Of a stretch of DNA of 64,000 nucleotides, positions 52,904 through 62,107 are shown in pieces. Where the stretch lies: the NCBI RefSeq assembly GCF_001028175.1, contig NZ_AEJF01000152.1, forward strand, positions 1 to 64,000, given 5' to 3'. Below the pieces are notes generated by a model. The model was given only the letters and a program-made list of their open reading frames with translations, had not been told where the DNA came from and ran no database searches. Position 1 is the stretch's first letter. Every line of letters starts with the position of its first letter. This DNA is from Caballeronia mineralivorans PML1(12) (GTDB taxonomy: Bacteria; Pseudomonadota; Gammaproteobacteria; Burkholderiales; Burkholderiaceae). The translations under genes were made by a program, and so were the position numbers.

Positions 52904-54514
52904 ATGACATCGACTTCGCCCTATCTCGCCTTCAGGCAAACCGCACTGCAGTATCCGGACAACGATTTTCTGCATATTCCTGCATCCGCTCGCAAGCATT
53001 ACGCAACGCCGGAGCCGCTGACGTTGCGCTATGGCGAAACGCTGGCGCGGATCGAAGAACAGGTCGGGCGCTATCGCGATGCGGGCTATCGCGCAGGCAT
53101 GCGCGTCGCGCTGCTGCTCGACAACCGGCCGGATTTCTTCTTTCATTTCTTCGCGCTCAATGCACTCGGCATCAGCGTGGTTCCGCTCAACGCCGACTCG
53201 CGTCCGCATGAAATAGCGTATGTGGCTGAACACAGCGAGATCGTGCTGGCGGTTGGCATCGATACGACGCGGTCGCTTCTGCATGCTGCACTCGATGGCA
53301 AAGTGCCCGTTGCCGATGCGAACGCCTCTGCGCTACCCAGGATTGAAAGCACGGGTCACGCGGCGACTACGCCGTCCATCGACGATGAATGCGCCATTCT
53401 TTACACGTCCGGGACCACGGGCAAGCCCAAAGGCTGCATTCTCGACAATCGCTATTTTTTATCGATTGGTGAGATTTACATCACGGAAGGTGGACTGTGC
53501 GAAGTCCGTCCGGGCGTCGAACGTCTGATCACGCCGCTGCCGCTATTCCACATGAACGCGCTAGCCTGCTCCACCATGGCCATGGTGTTGTCCGCCGGCT
53601 GCGTGATCCAGCTCGACCGGTTTCATCCGCGCAGCTGGTGGGCGGACGTGGTGCAAAGCGGCGCGACGATCGTCCATTACCTCGGCGTCATGCCCGCGAT
53701 TTTGCTAGGCATGGAAGCCGATGAACCCATCACGCATTCGGTGCGTTTCGGCTACGGAGCTAACGTCGATCCGAAACAACAGCAGGTGTTCGAGCGGCGC
53801 TTTGGCTTCCCGCTCATCGAAGGGTGGGCCATGACCGAGACCGGCGGCGCCGTGGTGATTGCGTCGAGCCAGGAACCGCGCCATGCAGGCTCGCGATGTT
53901 TCGGACGGCCGCGTCCAGGCATGGAGGTGAAACTCGTCGATGCCGAATACAACGAAGTCGCTAACGGCGTGCCGGGCCACATGCTGGTGCGCCGGGAAGG
54001 ATCCAATCCGCGCCTCGGTTTTTTCCGCGGCTATCTGAAAGACAATTCTGCAACCGAAGCCGCGTGGCAACACGACTGGTTCCATACCGGCGATATCGTG
54101 CGTCGCGGCGACGACGGCAGTCTTCATTTCGTCGACCGGCAGAAAAACATCATCCGTCGATCGGGAGAAAATATTGCGGCGCTGGAGGTGGAAGCGTGCC
54201 TGCTCGATCATCCCGATGTGCGCCAGACTGCGGTGATCGCCGCGCCCGATTCTCTGCGCGATGAAGAAGTGATGGCCTGCGTGATCGTGTCGCCGGAAAC
54301 GCTGCGCAGTGAAGCGACCGCGCGCGCGTTGCAGACGTGGTGCCTGGAGCGGCTCGCGTATTACAAGGCGCCGGGCTATGTTGCGTTCGTGGACGCGTTG
54401 CCGGTGACATCGACGAATAAAGTGCAGAAGACGCAGCTTGCCGCGTTCGGCGCGGACCCATTGAACGCGCCGGAATGTTTTGACTTGCGGGCGTTGAAGA
54501 AGCGAGTGAGTTAG
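52904..54514 (+). CDS. AMP-dependent acyl-CoA synthetase/ligase
   Basis: Cytosolic enzyme of 536 residues that activates a carboxylic acid to its CoA thioester with ATP. ANL-superfamily motifs are complete: P-loop LYTSGTTGKPKG (around residues 165-176), GWAMTETGG, WFHTGDIVRR, the hinge RSGENIAALEVE and the C-terminal catalytic lysine in NKVQKTQL. Closest in style to caiC/crotonobetaine- or fatty-acid-type ligases; the acid is unknown. The stop overlaps that of the convergent DUF35 gene by three bases, with no terminator between. Confidence 0.88.
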   Translation: MTSTSPYLAFRQTALQYPDNDFLHIPASARKHYATPEPLTLRYGETLARIEEQVGRYRDAGYRAGMRVALLLDNRPDFFFHFFALNALGISVVPLNADSRPHEIAYVAEHSEIVLAVGIDTTRSLLHAALDGKVPVADANASALPRIESTGHAATTPSIDDECAILYTSGTTGKPKGCILDNRYFLSIGEIYITEGGLCEVRPGVERLITPLPLFHMNALACSTMAMVLSAGCVIQLDRFHPRSWWADVVQSGATIVHYLGVMPAILLGMEADEPITHSVRFGYGANVDPKQQQVFERRFGFPLIEGWAMTETGGAVVIASSQEPRHAGSRCFGRPRPGMEVKLVDAEYNEVANGVPGHMLVRREGSNPRLGFFRGYLKDNSATEAAWQHDWFHTGDIVRRGDDGSLHFVDRQKNIIRRSGENIAALEVEACLLDHPDVRQTAVIAAPDSLRDEEVMACVIVSPETLRSEATARALQTWCLERLAYYKAPGYVAFVDALPVTSTNKVQKTQLAAFGADPLNAPECFDLRALKKRVS

Positions 54515-54807
54515 TCGCTGAAACCTACAATGGCGCCGTCGCTTTCGACACGAAGCGAGACGACGGTGCCGGGTACGAGCAAGCGCTCAAGCCGCGCAAT
54601 GACGCGCGGCCCGGCTTGAGTCAGCACCGTCGCAATGTAAGCGATATCCCCTCCGGCCTTCCCCGCCCGATGATGCAACGTCGTGACGTCTTCAACGCTA
54701 CCCTTGGAAGCATCCACCTCGACGAATTCATCGCGCCCACACGACGGACACAGCAAACGCCGGGGAAAATCGACATGACCGCACGCAACGCAAGCAAAGA
54801 CATTCAT
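54511..54807 (-). CDS. DUF35 / Zn-ribbon OB-fold partner of the thiolase-like protein
   Basis: A 98-residue protein from the ATG at 54807 that overlaps the thiolase stop (ATGA). The N-terminal zinc ribbon has two CxxC pairs (FACVACG and LCPSCG). The rest is an OB fold (VTTLHHRAG, YIATVLTQAGPRVIARLE, VVSLRVESDG). DUF35 proteins bind thiolase-family partners and can hold the CoA end of the substrate, as in archaeal HMG-CoA synthesis and the Ltp2-ChsH2 steroid aldolase. A complex with the adjacent gene product is expected. Confidence 0.88.
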   Translation of the reverse strand: MNVFACVACGHVDFPRRLLCPSCGRDEFVEVDASKGSVEDVTTLHHRAGKAGGDIAYIATVLTQAGPRVIARLERLLVPGTVVSLRVESDGAIVGFSD

Positions 54808-55970
54808 TGCGCGGCTCCCCCTTCGAGCACCACGGCATTCGCACACATGCCGTATCGATACTGCACCATGCCGTAACCGCTCACCGCCGCGAAACGCGCG
54901 TCGCCCACCTGCCGCGTGCCTGCCTCATGACGCAGCTGGGTGATCGCTTCGACCAGTCCATGCATGCCCGCCGCCGCACCCGCTTGTCCCGCTGACAATT
55001 GCCCGCCCGACGTATTCACAGGCAAACGGCGTGACGCAATGCGCTCGTGGATAAACGTGTGCAAGTCGGGCTGATCGTCGGCGAACCCGAGGTCGTTCAG
55101 TTGCGCGAGGATCATCGACGGATAATCGTCATAGACCGAGACGAGGTTCATATCGGCGGGCTGGAGGTTCGCGTCACGCCAGAGTGCGTCACGAACACCT
55201 GCAAGGCCAGTTACCAGGCCGTCGCCATGCTGATGATCAACGTTATACGACGCGCGCAGTGCGCGAATGCGAACCGGTGAACCCGCAGCACAACGATGCG
55301 TCGTTGAGGTCAGCACAATCGCATTCGCCCCCGACACCACCGGCACGCAATCAAAGCGACACAACGGTTCGGCCACGAGCGGCGCGGCAAGATACGCATC
55401 GAGCGTCAACCGCTCACGGTAGACCGCCAGCGGATTCACAGAGGCCCACTCGCGTTGCGCAATGCACAGTGCCGCATAATCCTCGCGTGTCAGTTGCGAG
55501 GCGCGCATCTGGCGTTGCGTGAGCATCGCGAACAAGGGGTTCGGACCGCCCGTGTTCAACGGCCGAAGATGCGTTCGCGTGGTGACGTTGTAATTCTCGA
55601 CGAGAGACGTGAAATCCGCCGCCTCGAAATGATCGCCGCTGACCAGGACGATCACATTCGCGTCGCCGGCCTGAATGGCGCGCGCGGCATGTTGCAACAG
55701 ATTGATCCCACTCGCGCCGCCGTGACAGTCGTCCATACACCAGCTCACGCGCAAGCCGGCGCGCCACGCAAAGTCGATCGCATGATCAGGTGGCAAGGTG
55801 AACGACGCAACGCCAAGACCATCGACTTCATTCGCCGACAGTTCAGCCTGCAACAGCGCGGCCTTCAGGGCCTGAGCGAGCAAACCCGCTGTGCTCGTGC
55901 CGGCCGGTGCGTGACGCGTGTACGGCACTTCGACCGCGGCCACGATCGACACTCCGGCGAAGTCGTTCAT
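54804..55970 (-). CDS. Thiolase-like (SCP-x/Ltp2-type) protein without canonical catalytic residues
   Basis: A 388-residue thiolase-superfamily protein. The position of the nucleophile cysteine (CxSG) reads HGGASG, so Gly85 stands there, although Cys82 is three residues before. Near the C-terminus the GHP histidine motif is replaced by NTSGGQLSAGQAG. Ordinary thiolysis or condensation is thus unlikely; a retro-aldol or other C-C cleavage of a CoA ester, as in Ltp2, is more plausible. Translation is coupled to the DUF35 gene. Cotranscribed with and 12 bases after the GntR gene. Confidence 0.85.
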   Translation of the reverse strand: MNDFAGVSIVAAVEVPYTRHAPAGTSTAGLLAQALKAALLQAELSANEVDGLGVASFTLPPDHAIDFAWRAGLRVSWCMDDCHGGASGINLLQHAARAIQAGDANVIVLVSGDHFEAADFTSLVENYNVTTRTHLRPLNTGGPNPLFAMLTQRQMRASQLTREDYAALCIAQREWASVNPLAVYRERLTLDAYLAAPLVAEPLCRFDCVPVVSGANAIVLTSTTHRCAAGSPVRIRALRASYNVDHQHGDGLVTGLAGVRDALWRDANLQPADMNLVSVYDDYPSMILAQLNDLGFADDQPDLHTFIHERIASRRLPVNTSGGQLSAGQAGAAAGMHGLVEAITQLRHEAGTRQVGDARFAAVSGYGMVQYRYGMCANAVVLEGGAAQ

Positions 55971-55982
55971 CGCGTGGACGTG

Positions 55983-56675
55983 TCAGACCGCATCGTCGCT
56001 GTTGAGAAAATACTGCTGCTCGGCGTCATCGATAAAACCTTGGGTCGCCGCGCGCACCTTCATGGGATCGCGATCCACGAAGCCTTTCAGCAACACCTGC
56101 ATGCCGTCGGCAATCAGCTTCATCGTGCCCGGTTTCGTCATGGTTCCATGACGCACCTGGCGTGTGTGGTCGGCGAAGCGCAGGATCGTGCCTTTCAAGC
56201 GCATGTTCAACACGCCTTCGAGCCAGATCGCGCGGAACTCGACATTGGCCTCGGTCATCAGCGCAATGTCCTTGCGCTCGAACGCGCGACGACATTTGCG
56301 ATACGCCGCGCCCATGCCGGCGAGTTGTTCATCCGTGAGCACGGCGGCCGCCGCAGCCGCCGCGCCCGGCTCGAGCATGCGGCGCACTTCGAAGATTTCG
56401 CGCACATCTTCGCCGGTCAGCACCGGTGTGACGAAACCGCGCGTGGTGCCGACCAGATACCCCTCGTTCACGAGGCGCAGCAGCGCCTGACGAACTGGCA
56501 TACGCGTGCACTCGAATTCCTCGGCGATCTCGTAATCGAGCACGCGGTCATCCGGGCCGATCTGACCGCGCTGAAGGCGGCCCAAGACTTCCTGATAAAC
56601 CGACTCCATCAATGTAGCCGGGCGCAGCGCAGTCCGTCGCGGCTGCTTGATAACCGTCGGGTCGGCGGTTGCCAT
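55983..56675 (-). CDS. GntR-family (FCD/FadR subfamily) transcriptional regulator
   Basis: A 230-residue regulator; the ATG at 56675 has GGAG seven bases upstream and was preferred over two earlier ATGs. Winged helix at about residues 20-90 (LMESVYQEVLGRLQRGQIGPDDRV, MPVRQALLRLVNEGYLV), then the all-helical FCD ligand domain (DVREIFEVRRMLEPGAAAAAA, RRAFERKDIALMTEANVEFR) with metal/ligand histidine and aspartate candidates. It is the only regulator gene between the promoters that carry the TCTGAATTCAGA palindrome, and is its most likely binder; that is inference. Confidence 0.9.
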   Translation of the reverse strand: MATADPTVIKQPRRTALRPATLMESVYQEVLGRLQRGQIGPDDRVLDYEIAEEFECTRMPVRQALLRLVNEGYLVGTTRGFVTPVLTGEDVREIFEVRRMLEPGAAAAAAAVLTDEQLAGMGAAYRKCRRAFERKDIALMTEANVEFRAIWLEGVLNMRLKGTILRFADHTRQVRHGTMTKPGTMKLIADGMQVLLKGFVDRDPMKVRAATQGFIDDAEQQYFLNSDDAV

Positions 56676-56736
56676 GGTGTTCTCCATTGTCTTGTCTTGC
56701 GGTCGCACGCCGCCGCGAAGGCGGCAGTGCCGTGCA

Positions 56737-56768
56737 AATAATTATTGTACTGGCTGTCTCCCAGCCAG
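56737..56768. promoter_or_regulatory. GntR upstream region: AATAATTATT palindrome and 7-bp inverted repeat
   Basis: A 10-bp palindrome (56737-56746) and a hairpin CTGGCTG/CAGCCAG (56750-56756 with 56762-56768) sit between the ATPase stop and the GntR gene. The first may be the GntR promoter or its own operator (minus-strand TACAAT overlaps it). The TCTGAATTCAGA motif itself is absent here. Confidence 0.35.
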
Positions 56769-56786
56769 CCTCTCAAAGCATGATGT

Positions 56787-58661
56787 TTATGCCGCGTCCT
56801 CCAGCTCGGCAGGCGGCCATAGCGTTCCCGCATGATCGCTCGGCACCGCGTCGATCAATGCGCGCGTGTACGGATGACGCGGCGCGGCGAATACCTCCTC
56901 GGTGAGCCCCTGCTCCACCACTTCGCCGCGACGCATCACGAGCACGCGGCTGCACAGGTAGCGGACCACGGACAAATCGTGCGAGATGAGCAGCAGCGCA
57001 ATCTGCCGCTCGCGACGCAACTCCAGCAGCAGATTCAGGATCTGCGCCTGGACCGATACATCGAGCCCCGACACGATTTCATCGGCGACGATCAATTGCG
57101 GCGATGCACATAGCGCACGGCCAATATTCACGCGCTGTTTCTGACCGCCTGACAACTGCGTGGGAAAGCGCGTGAGGGTATCGGCGGGAAGACCGACGTC
57201 GCGTTGCACCGACTGCGCGCGGGCGAGCCGCTGCTTTGCATCGAGCGACGCCACGCCGGCCGCTTCCAGCGCCTGCGTCAAGAGCCGCTCCACCGAGCGG
57301 CGCGGGTTCAGCGCCGACTGCGGATCCTGAAAGATGATCTGAACTTGCTCGCGCGCACGCCTCACGCGCTCCGCGTTGCCGCGCGTCAAATCTTCGCCGC
57401 CGATCATCACCCGGCCATCGGTCGGCTGTTCGATACCCATCAACAGCCGCGCCACCGATGTCTTGCCACTACCGCTTTCCCCCACGATCCCTACGAACTC
57501 CCCGGGGAAAATCTGGAGTGACAGCGGCTTCACGGCGTCGAACGAAATCTTGCGCTGGCCGAACACGCCGCTGCGACTCGTGTAAGTCAGGGACGCCTCG
57601 CGCAGTTCCGCCACCGGTTGCACGCCCATGACGGGCGTAGGCGGCAGCAGCGGCGCCTGCGAATTGTCGACCAGCGGTGCATGCTCGCACGCCTCGCTAC
57701 ACGCCACCCGGTGTCCGTTCGGCGCCACGCGGTCATGCAACACAGCGGCGCACGCGGAACCTGCGCTGGGGCAACGCGGCGCGAAACGGCACCCGGCGAT
57801 GCCAGCCAGCGCGGACAGGCCTGGCATTTGCTGTCCGAGTACCGGCAAGCGGCGCCGTGGCCCGGTGAGATCGGGCGTCGCGTATTTCAACGCGCGCGTG
57901 TACGGATGGCGCGGTTCATCGAGGACATCGCGCGCCGGGCCGTACTCCACCAGATCGCCCGCATACATCACGGCGACGTCGTCGCAGACATGGGCCGCCA
58001 GCCGCAGATCGTGCGTGATCAGCAGCACCGCGGTCGAATGCACGCGCTGCTGTTCCGCGAGCATACGCATCACGCGGGTTTGCGTAATGACGTCGAGCGC
58101 GGTCGTGGGTTCGTCGGCAATCAGCAGCGCCGGGTTGCTCGCGAAGGCCATGGCGATCAGCACACGCTGGCATTGCCCGCCCGACAGCTGGTGCGGATAG
58201 CGCTTGAGCATGTCAGCAGGTACCGGCAGTTGCACCGATTCAAGCGCCTTGCGGGCGGTTTCCCAGCGTTCGTCAGAGGGCACGCCAACACGCGCGAGAT
58301 GTTCATTGAAGGTATCGGCTATGGTCCATAGCGGGTTCAACGCCGTCAGCGGTTCCTGCGGGATGAACGCGATTTTTCGGCCCAGCAGCGCGCGGCGTTT
58401 GGCTTGCGGCATGGCGAGCATGTCCTGCCCGGCGAAGTGCATGCTGCCGCCCGTCACCGTGAAACCGCCCGGCAACAAGCCTGAGATCAGCCGCGCCAGC
58501 ATGCTTTTTCCCGCACCAGATTCACCGACCACACCCAGCACGCGACCCCGTCCTATCGATAACGTCAAATCCCGCAGCGCGGCGACCGGCACGCCGCCCA
58601 GCTTCACGGTCAGCGTCACGCCATCCAGTTGCAGCACCGCTTCAGTGGTTTGCGTGGCCAT
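56787..58661 (-). CDS. ABC transporter ATP-binding protein, fused DppD-DppF type
   Basis: A 624-residue protein with two complete ATPase domains. N-terminal half: VGESGAGKSMLARLI, LSGGQCQRVLIAMAF, LLIADEPTTALDVI and an oligopeptide C-terminal region (GCRFAPRCPSAGSAC). C-terminal half: VGESGSGKTSVARLL, LSGGQKQRVNIGRAL, LIVADEIVSGLDVS. Such fusions energise peptide-type importers. The ATG at 58661 has GGGAG seven bases upstream; an ATG two codons earlier overlaps the permease stop. Last gene of the aldolase-led operon. Confidence 0.9.
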   Translation of the reverse strand: MATQTTEAVLQLDGVTLTVKLGGVPVAALRDLTLSIGRGRVLGVVGESGAGKSMLARLISGLLPGGFTVTGGSMHFAGQDMLAMPQAKRRALLGRKIAFIPQEPLTALNPLWTIADTFNEHLARVGVPSDERWETARKALESVQLPVPADMLKRYPHQLSGGQCQRVLIAMAFASNPALLIADEPTTALDVITQTRVMRMLAEQQRVHSTAVLLITHDLRLAAHVCDDVAVMYAGDLVEYGPARDVLDEPRHPYTRALKYATPDLTGPRRRLPVLGQQMPGLSALAGIAGCRFAPRCPSAGSACAAVLHDRVAPNGHRVACSEACEHAPLVDNSQAPLLPPTPVMGVQPVAELREASLTYTSRSGVFGQRKISFDAVKPLSLQIFPGEFVGIVGESGSGKTSVARLLMGIEQPTDGRVMIGGEDLTRGNAERVRRAREQVQIIFQDPQSALNPRRSVERLLTQALEAAGVASLDAKQRLARAQSVQRDVGLPADTLTRFPTQLSGGQKQRVNIGRALCASPQLIVADEIVSGLDVSVQAQILNLLLELRRERQIALLLISHDLSVVRYLCSRVLVMRRGEVVEQGLTEEVFAAPRHPYTRALIDAVPSDHAGTLWPPAELEDAA

Positions 58662-58663
58662 CG

Positions 58664-59632
58664 TCATTCTCCCTTGCTGCGCATGCGGGGATCGAGCGCG
58701 ACACGCAGACCGTCGCCAAGAAGGTTGCAACCGAGCACCGTGATCACGATGGCAAGCACCGGGAACAACAGTCCGGACAACGACTCATGCATCGACACAC
58801 GCGCGTCCGCGATCATGACGCCCCACGCGGTCACATTGGCCGGCACGCTCAAGCCGATGAAACTCAGCAGCGCTTCCACGGTGATCGCCACACCCATTTC
58901 GAGCGAGAACAACGTGATCATCAACGGCAGCGCAGCAGGCAATATTTCGCGCAGCATGATCCGCAGATGCGTGAAATTGAGCAGTTGCGCCGCGAGCACA
59001 TAGTCGCGCTGACGCACGACCATCACCTCGGATCGGACCACACGGCAAAAGCGCGTCCAGTCCACCAGCACGATCGACAGAATCACGTTCTCTATGCCGA
59101 CGCCGAGACTCACCATCAGCACCAGCGACAACACGACCGGTGGGAACGACATCCACAGATCCACCAGATAACTAATGCTGCGGTCGACCCAGCCACCGAA
59201 ATAGCCGGCAAGAATCGCCAGCACACTGCCTACGATACCCGCGCCAAACGCGGCAATCACCGCCACCGTCAGCGCAATACGGCTGCCATATAGCAAGCGC
59301 GATAACACGTCACGGCCCAGGCTATCTGTGCCGAGGGGGAAAGCGGCATCGCCGCCGGCCATCCATGCGGGCGGCGACAACATGTGCAGCAAATCCTGAT
59401 CGAGCGGATTATGCGGCGCGAGCCACGGCGCGAACACGGCACAGAACAGCACGCCCAGCACGATCGCGCCGCCGAGCCACAGATTGACGGCCGGTTTGCG
59501 GCGCGCGCGCGACGATTTCCCAACGACCGCCACAACCGGCGCGGCGGCGTCCGGCGAGGGGTCGACTGAAGTGGATTCGTGCAGCATGTCGGCCTTCATA
59601 TCGTGCTTCGAACTCAACGGGGTCGTGGACAT
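58664..59632 (-). CDS. ABC transporter permease (DppC-like)
   Basis: Inner-membrane permease of about 322 residues with a polar N-terminal 45 residues. FPLGTDSLGRDVLSRLLYGSR and the RDYVLAAQLLNFTHLRIMLREILPAAL contact loop place it in the DppC group. The ATG at 59632 was chosen; a TTG at 59647 overlapping the previous stop is an alternative. Works with the DppB-like permease and the fused ATPase. Confidence 0.88.
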   Translation of the reverse strand: MSTTPLSSKHDMKADMLHESTSVDPSPDAAAPVVAVVGKSSRARRKPAVNLWLGGAIVLGVLFCAVFAPWLAPHNPLDQDLLHMLSPPAWMAGGDAAFPLGTDSLGRDVLSRLLYGSRIALTVAVIAAFGAGIVGSVLAILAGYFGGWVDRSISYLVDLWMSFPPVVLSLVLMVSLGVGIENVILSIVLVDWTRFCRVVRSEVMVVRQRDYVLAAQLLNFTHLRIMLREILPAALPLMITLFSLEMGVAITVEALLSFIGLSVPANVTAWGVMIADARVSMHESLSGLLFPVLAIVITVLGCNLLGDGLRVALDPRMRSKGE

Positions 59633-59643
59633 TTCGTGTGTGC

Positions 59644-60663
59644 TCAAGCTGTTTTGCGCAGGCGCGGATTCATGATCACGTACAGCGTGTCGACGATCGC
59701 GTTGATCATCAGCATCAGCGCGCAGAACACGATCGCGATACCCTGGATCAACACCAGGTCGTTGTTACGCACCGCCTGCACCATCAGATTACCGACGCCC
59801 GGAAACGAGAAGATCATCTCGACGAGCAACGCGCCGCCGAACAGGAACCCGAACTGCACCCCGATCATGGTCAAGGCGGGCAATGCCGCGTTCTTCAACA
59901 TGTGACGCCACAGGATCCGGCTCTCCGATACCCCGCGTAACCGCGCCACGCCCACATACGACTCGTTGCGCTGATCGAGCAGGCTCGAGCGCAGCACGCG
60001 GATCACGAGCGGCGCGAAACCAAAAGCGAGTGCAAGCGACGGCAGCACAAGATGACTTGCCGCACTCAGCCAGTCGCTGAATTCGCCCTTCACCAGGAAG
60101 TCGATCAGCAGGAAGCCGGTGAGATGCGGCATCGGAATGCCGTCGCCGACGCGGCCGGAAAACGGCAGGATGGGCAAGTACACGCCGAGCAGCGCGATCA
60201 GCAACAAGGCCCACAGGAACGACGGCACGGACTGCATCAGCACGACGGCGAAGCTGACCGGCAACTCGCCGCAGCGATCGGTGACGGCGTAAGCAAACAC
60301 GCCGCCCGGCACGCTGATGATCAACGAAATGACGAGTGCCGCGAGACAGAGTTCGAGCGTTGCAGGCAAGGTCGAGCCGATCAGCGTGGCGACCGGTTGC
60401 TGGAACGAAATCGATGCTCCCAGGTTGCCGTGCAGCGCATTCACGAGCCAGATCACGAACTGGCTGGGGATCGGTTTATCGAGGCCGAGCTGATGACGTA
60501 ATAAAGCGGCATCGGCGGGCGTGGCGTTGGGCGGCAGCATCATCGCGAGCGGGTCGGCGGGGATGAGGCGCAGCACGACGAACACGATCAGCGAGAGCAT
60601 CAGCAGCGTGGGGATCGCGGCGATGAGCCGGCGCGAAAGGACGGTAGAGATCAGCCGCAGCAT
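59644..60663 (-). CDS. ABC transporter permease (DppB-like)
   Basis: Inner-membrane permease of 339 residues: first membrane helix then LIPADPLAMMLPPNATPADAALLRHQLGLDKP, the HGNLGASISFQQPV loop, and GVARLRGVSESRILWRHMLKNAAL. Its ATG shares the A of the TGA of the FAD-oxidase gene (TGATG), so it is coupled to a metabolic gene rather than to a binding protein, which is unusual for this transporter class. Confidence 0.88.
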   Translation of the reverse strand: MLRLISTVLSRRLIAAIPTLLMLSLIVFVVLRLIPADPLAMMLPPNATPADAALLRHQLGLDKPIPSQFVIWLVNALHGNLGASISFQQPVATLIGSTLPATLELCLAALVISLIISVPGGVFAYAVTDRCGELPVSFAVVLMQSVPSFLWALLLIALLGVYLPILPFSGRVGDGIPMPHLTGFLLIDFLVKGEFSDWLSAASHLVLPSLALAFGFAPLVIRVLRSSLLDQRNESYVGVARLRGVSESRILWRHMLKNAALPALTMIGVQFGFLFGGALLVEMIFSFPGVGNLMVQAVRNNDLVLIQGIAIVFCALMLMINAIVDTLYVIMNPRLRKTA

Positions 60664-62099
60664 CACAGCGCTCCAATGGGGCTCGACTTACCCGGCGAAG
60701 CTTCAACGAGCACCTTGCCGGGATTGAGCAGGTTTAAGGGATCGAGGGCGCGCTTGATCGCATGCATTGCGCCGATCGCGCCGGCGTCGCGGGTGTAGCC
60801 GAGATACGCGCGCTTCTTGCCGCCGATGCCATGCTCCGCGGACACCGCGCCATGCCATTCGCGCGTGAGCTCATACACTGCGGCGTCAACATGTTCTTCG
60901 AGATCGGGCGGCGCATTGTTCAAATGCGCGATGACGTGCAGGTTGCCATCGCCGAGATGGCCGTACACCAGCGTGCGCATATCGGGCCAGCGCGCATGCA
61001 GCATGGCTTCGCATTGCCTCGCAACCTCGCCGATATCCGCAATCGGAAAGCTGATGTCGAAGGCGATGAGACCCGGCAGAAGGATAGGGAATTCGGCGGG
61101 CGCGTCGCGGACGGCCCAGAAACGGGTGGCATCGGCGGCGGAACTGGCGAGCGAGGCATTCTCGATCACGCCGGCATCGAGCATCTCGCCCAGCATGGTC
61201 TCGAACTCCTCGGCTTGTCTTTCAGCATCGGAACCCATGCTTTCCAGCAGCACGTAGAACGCATGCCGAGTATCGAGCGGCGCGCGCACGGTCTTGACGT
61301 TCGCGAGCACGTAGTCGTAATAGCTCGGCCACATGACTTCGAACGCCGAGACCCCGCCCGACATATGCGCGCGGGCATGCTGCAGCAAACGCGTGACGGC
61401 CGCGAAGTCAGGCAGCCCGCACCACGCCGTCGATACCCCCGCCGGCCTCGGCGCAAGCCGCATGACCGCCCGCGTGATGACCCCAAGCGTGCCTTCGCTA
61501 CCGATCAACAGGTTCTTCAGGTCATAGCCGCTGTTGTTCTTGATCATCTTGTGGAGATCGCTGATCACGGTGCCGTCCGCGAGAACCGCTTCCAGACCCA
61601 GCACGTGATCGCGCGCCATGCCGTATTTGATGACGCGATTTCCGCCGGCGTTCGTCGCAAGATTGCCGCCGATCGTGCAACTGCCGCGCGCGCCGAGATC
61701 GAGGGGAAACATCATGCCGGCGGCGTCGGCGGCTTCCTGCACGCGTTGCAGCACGACGCCCGCCTGCACGGTGATCGTGCCCGAGACGGTATCGACTTCT
61801 TCAATGGCGCTCATCCGCTCCAGGCTCATCGCCACTTCCCCGCCGAGCAGATTGGCCCCGCCCGCGAGGCCAGTCAAACCGCCCTGCGTGACAACCGCCT
61901 GCCGGTTGGCGTGGCAAAACGCGAGCGCCCTGGATACCTCTTGCGTCGTGCTCGGCCGGATTAGCGCGATCGGGTCGGCGCCCGGCGTTCCGCTCCAGTC
62001 CCGCACGCGGCGAGTGCCGAGATCGGCGCTGGGCGTCACCACGTCGGCGCCTAGCTCGGCCACCAATCGTTCGACGAAACTGCCCGGAGATGACGTCAT
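60663..62099 (-). CDS. FAD-binding oxidase, D-2-hydroxyacid dehydrogenase (GlcD/D2HGDH)-like
   Basis: A 478-residue flavoprotein. The PCMH-type FAD domain shows VVTQGGLTGLAGGANLL and LDLGARGSCTIGGNLATNAGG; the C-terminal cap has YGHLGDGNLHV (metal-binding histidines) and SAEHGIGGKKRAYL, all typical of glycolate/D-lactate/D-2-hydroxyglutarate dehydrogenases. Probably oxidises a D-2-hydroxyacid to the 2-oxoacid. It follows the aldolase by eight bases, suggesting that the aldolase and this enzyme act in sequence. Confidence 0.9.
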   Translation of the reverse strand: MTSSPGSFVERLVAELGADVVTPSADLGTRRVRDWSGTPGADPIALIRPSTTQEVSRALAFCHANRQAVVTQGGLTGLAGGANLLGGEVAMSLERMSAIEEVDTVSGTITVQAGVVLQRVQEAADAAGMMFPLDLGARGSCTIGGNLATNAGGNRVIKYGMARDHVLGLEAVLADGTVISDLHKMIKNNSGYDLKNLLIGSEGTLGVITRAVMRLAPRPAGVSTAWCGLPDFAAVTRLLQHARAHMSGGVSAFEVMWPSYYDYVLANVKTVRAPLDTRHAFYVLLESMGSDAERQAEEFETMLGEMLDAGVIENASLASSAADATRFWAVRDAPAEFPILLPGLIAFDISFPIADIGEVARQCEAMLHARWPDMRTLVYGHLGDGNLHVIAHLNNAPPDLEEHVDAAVYELTREWHGAVSAEHGIGGKKRAYLGYTRDAGAIGAMHAIKRALDPLNLLNPGKVLVEASPGKSSPIGAL

Positions 62100-62107
62100 G
62101 ATCCGGC

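Noticed and set aside
55455..56741. 428-codon plus-strand open frame
   Set aside because: Antisense to the thiolase-like and GntR genes.
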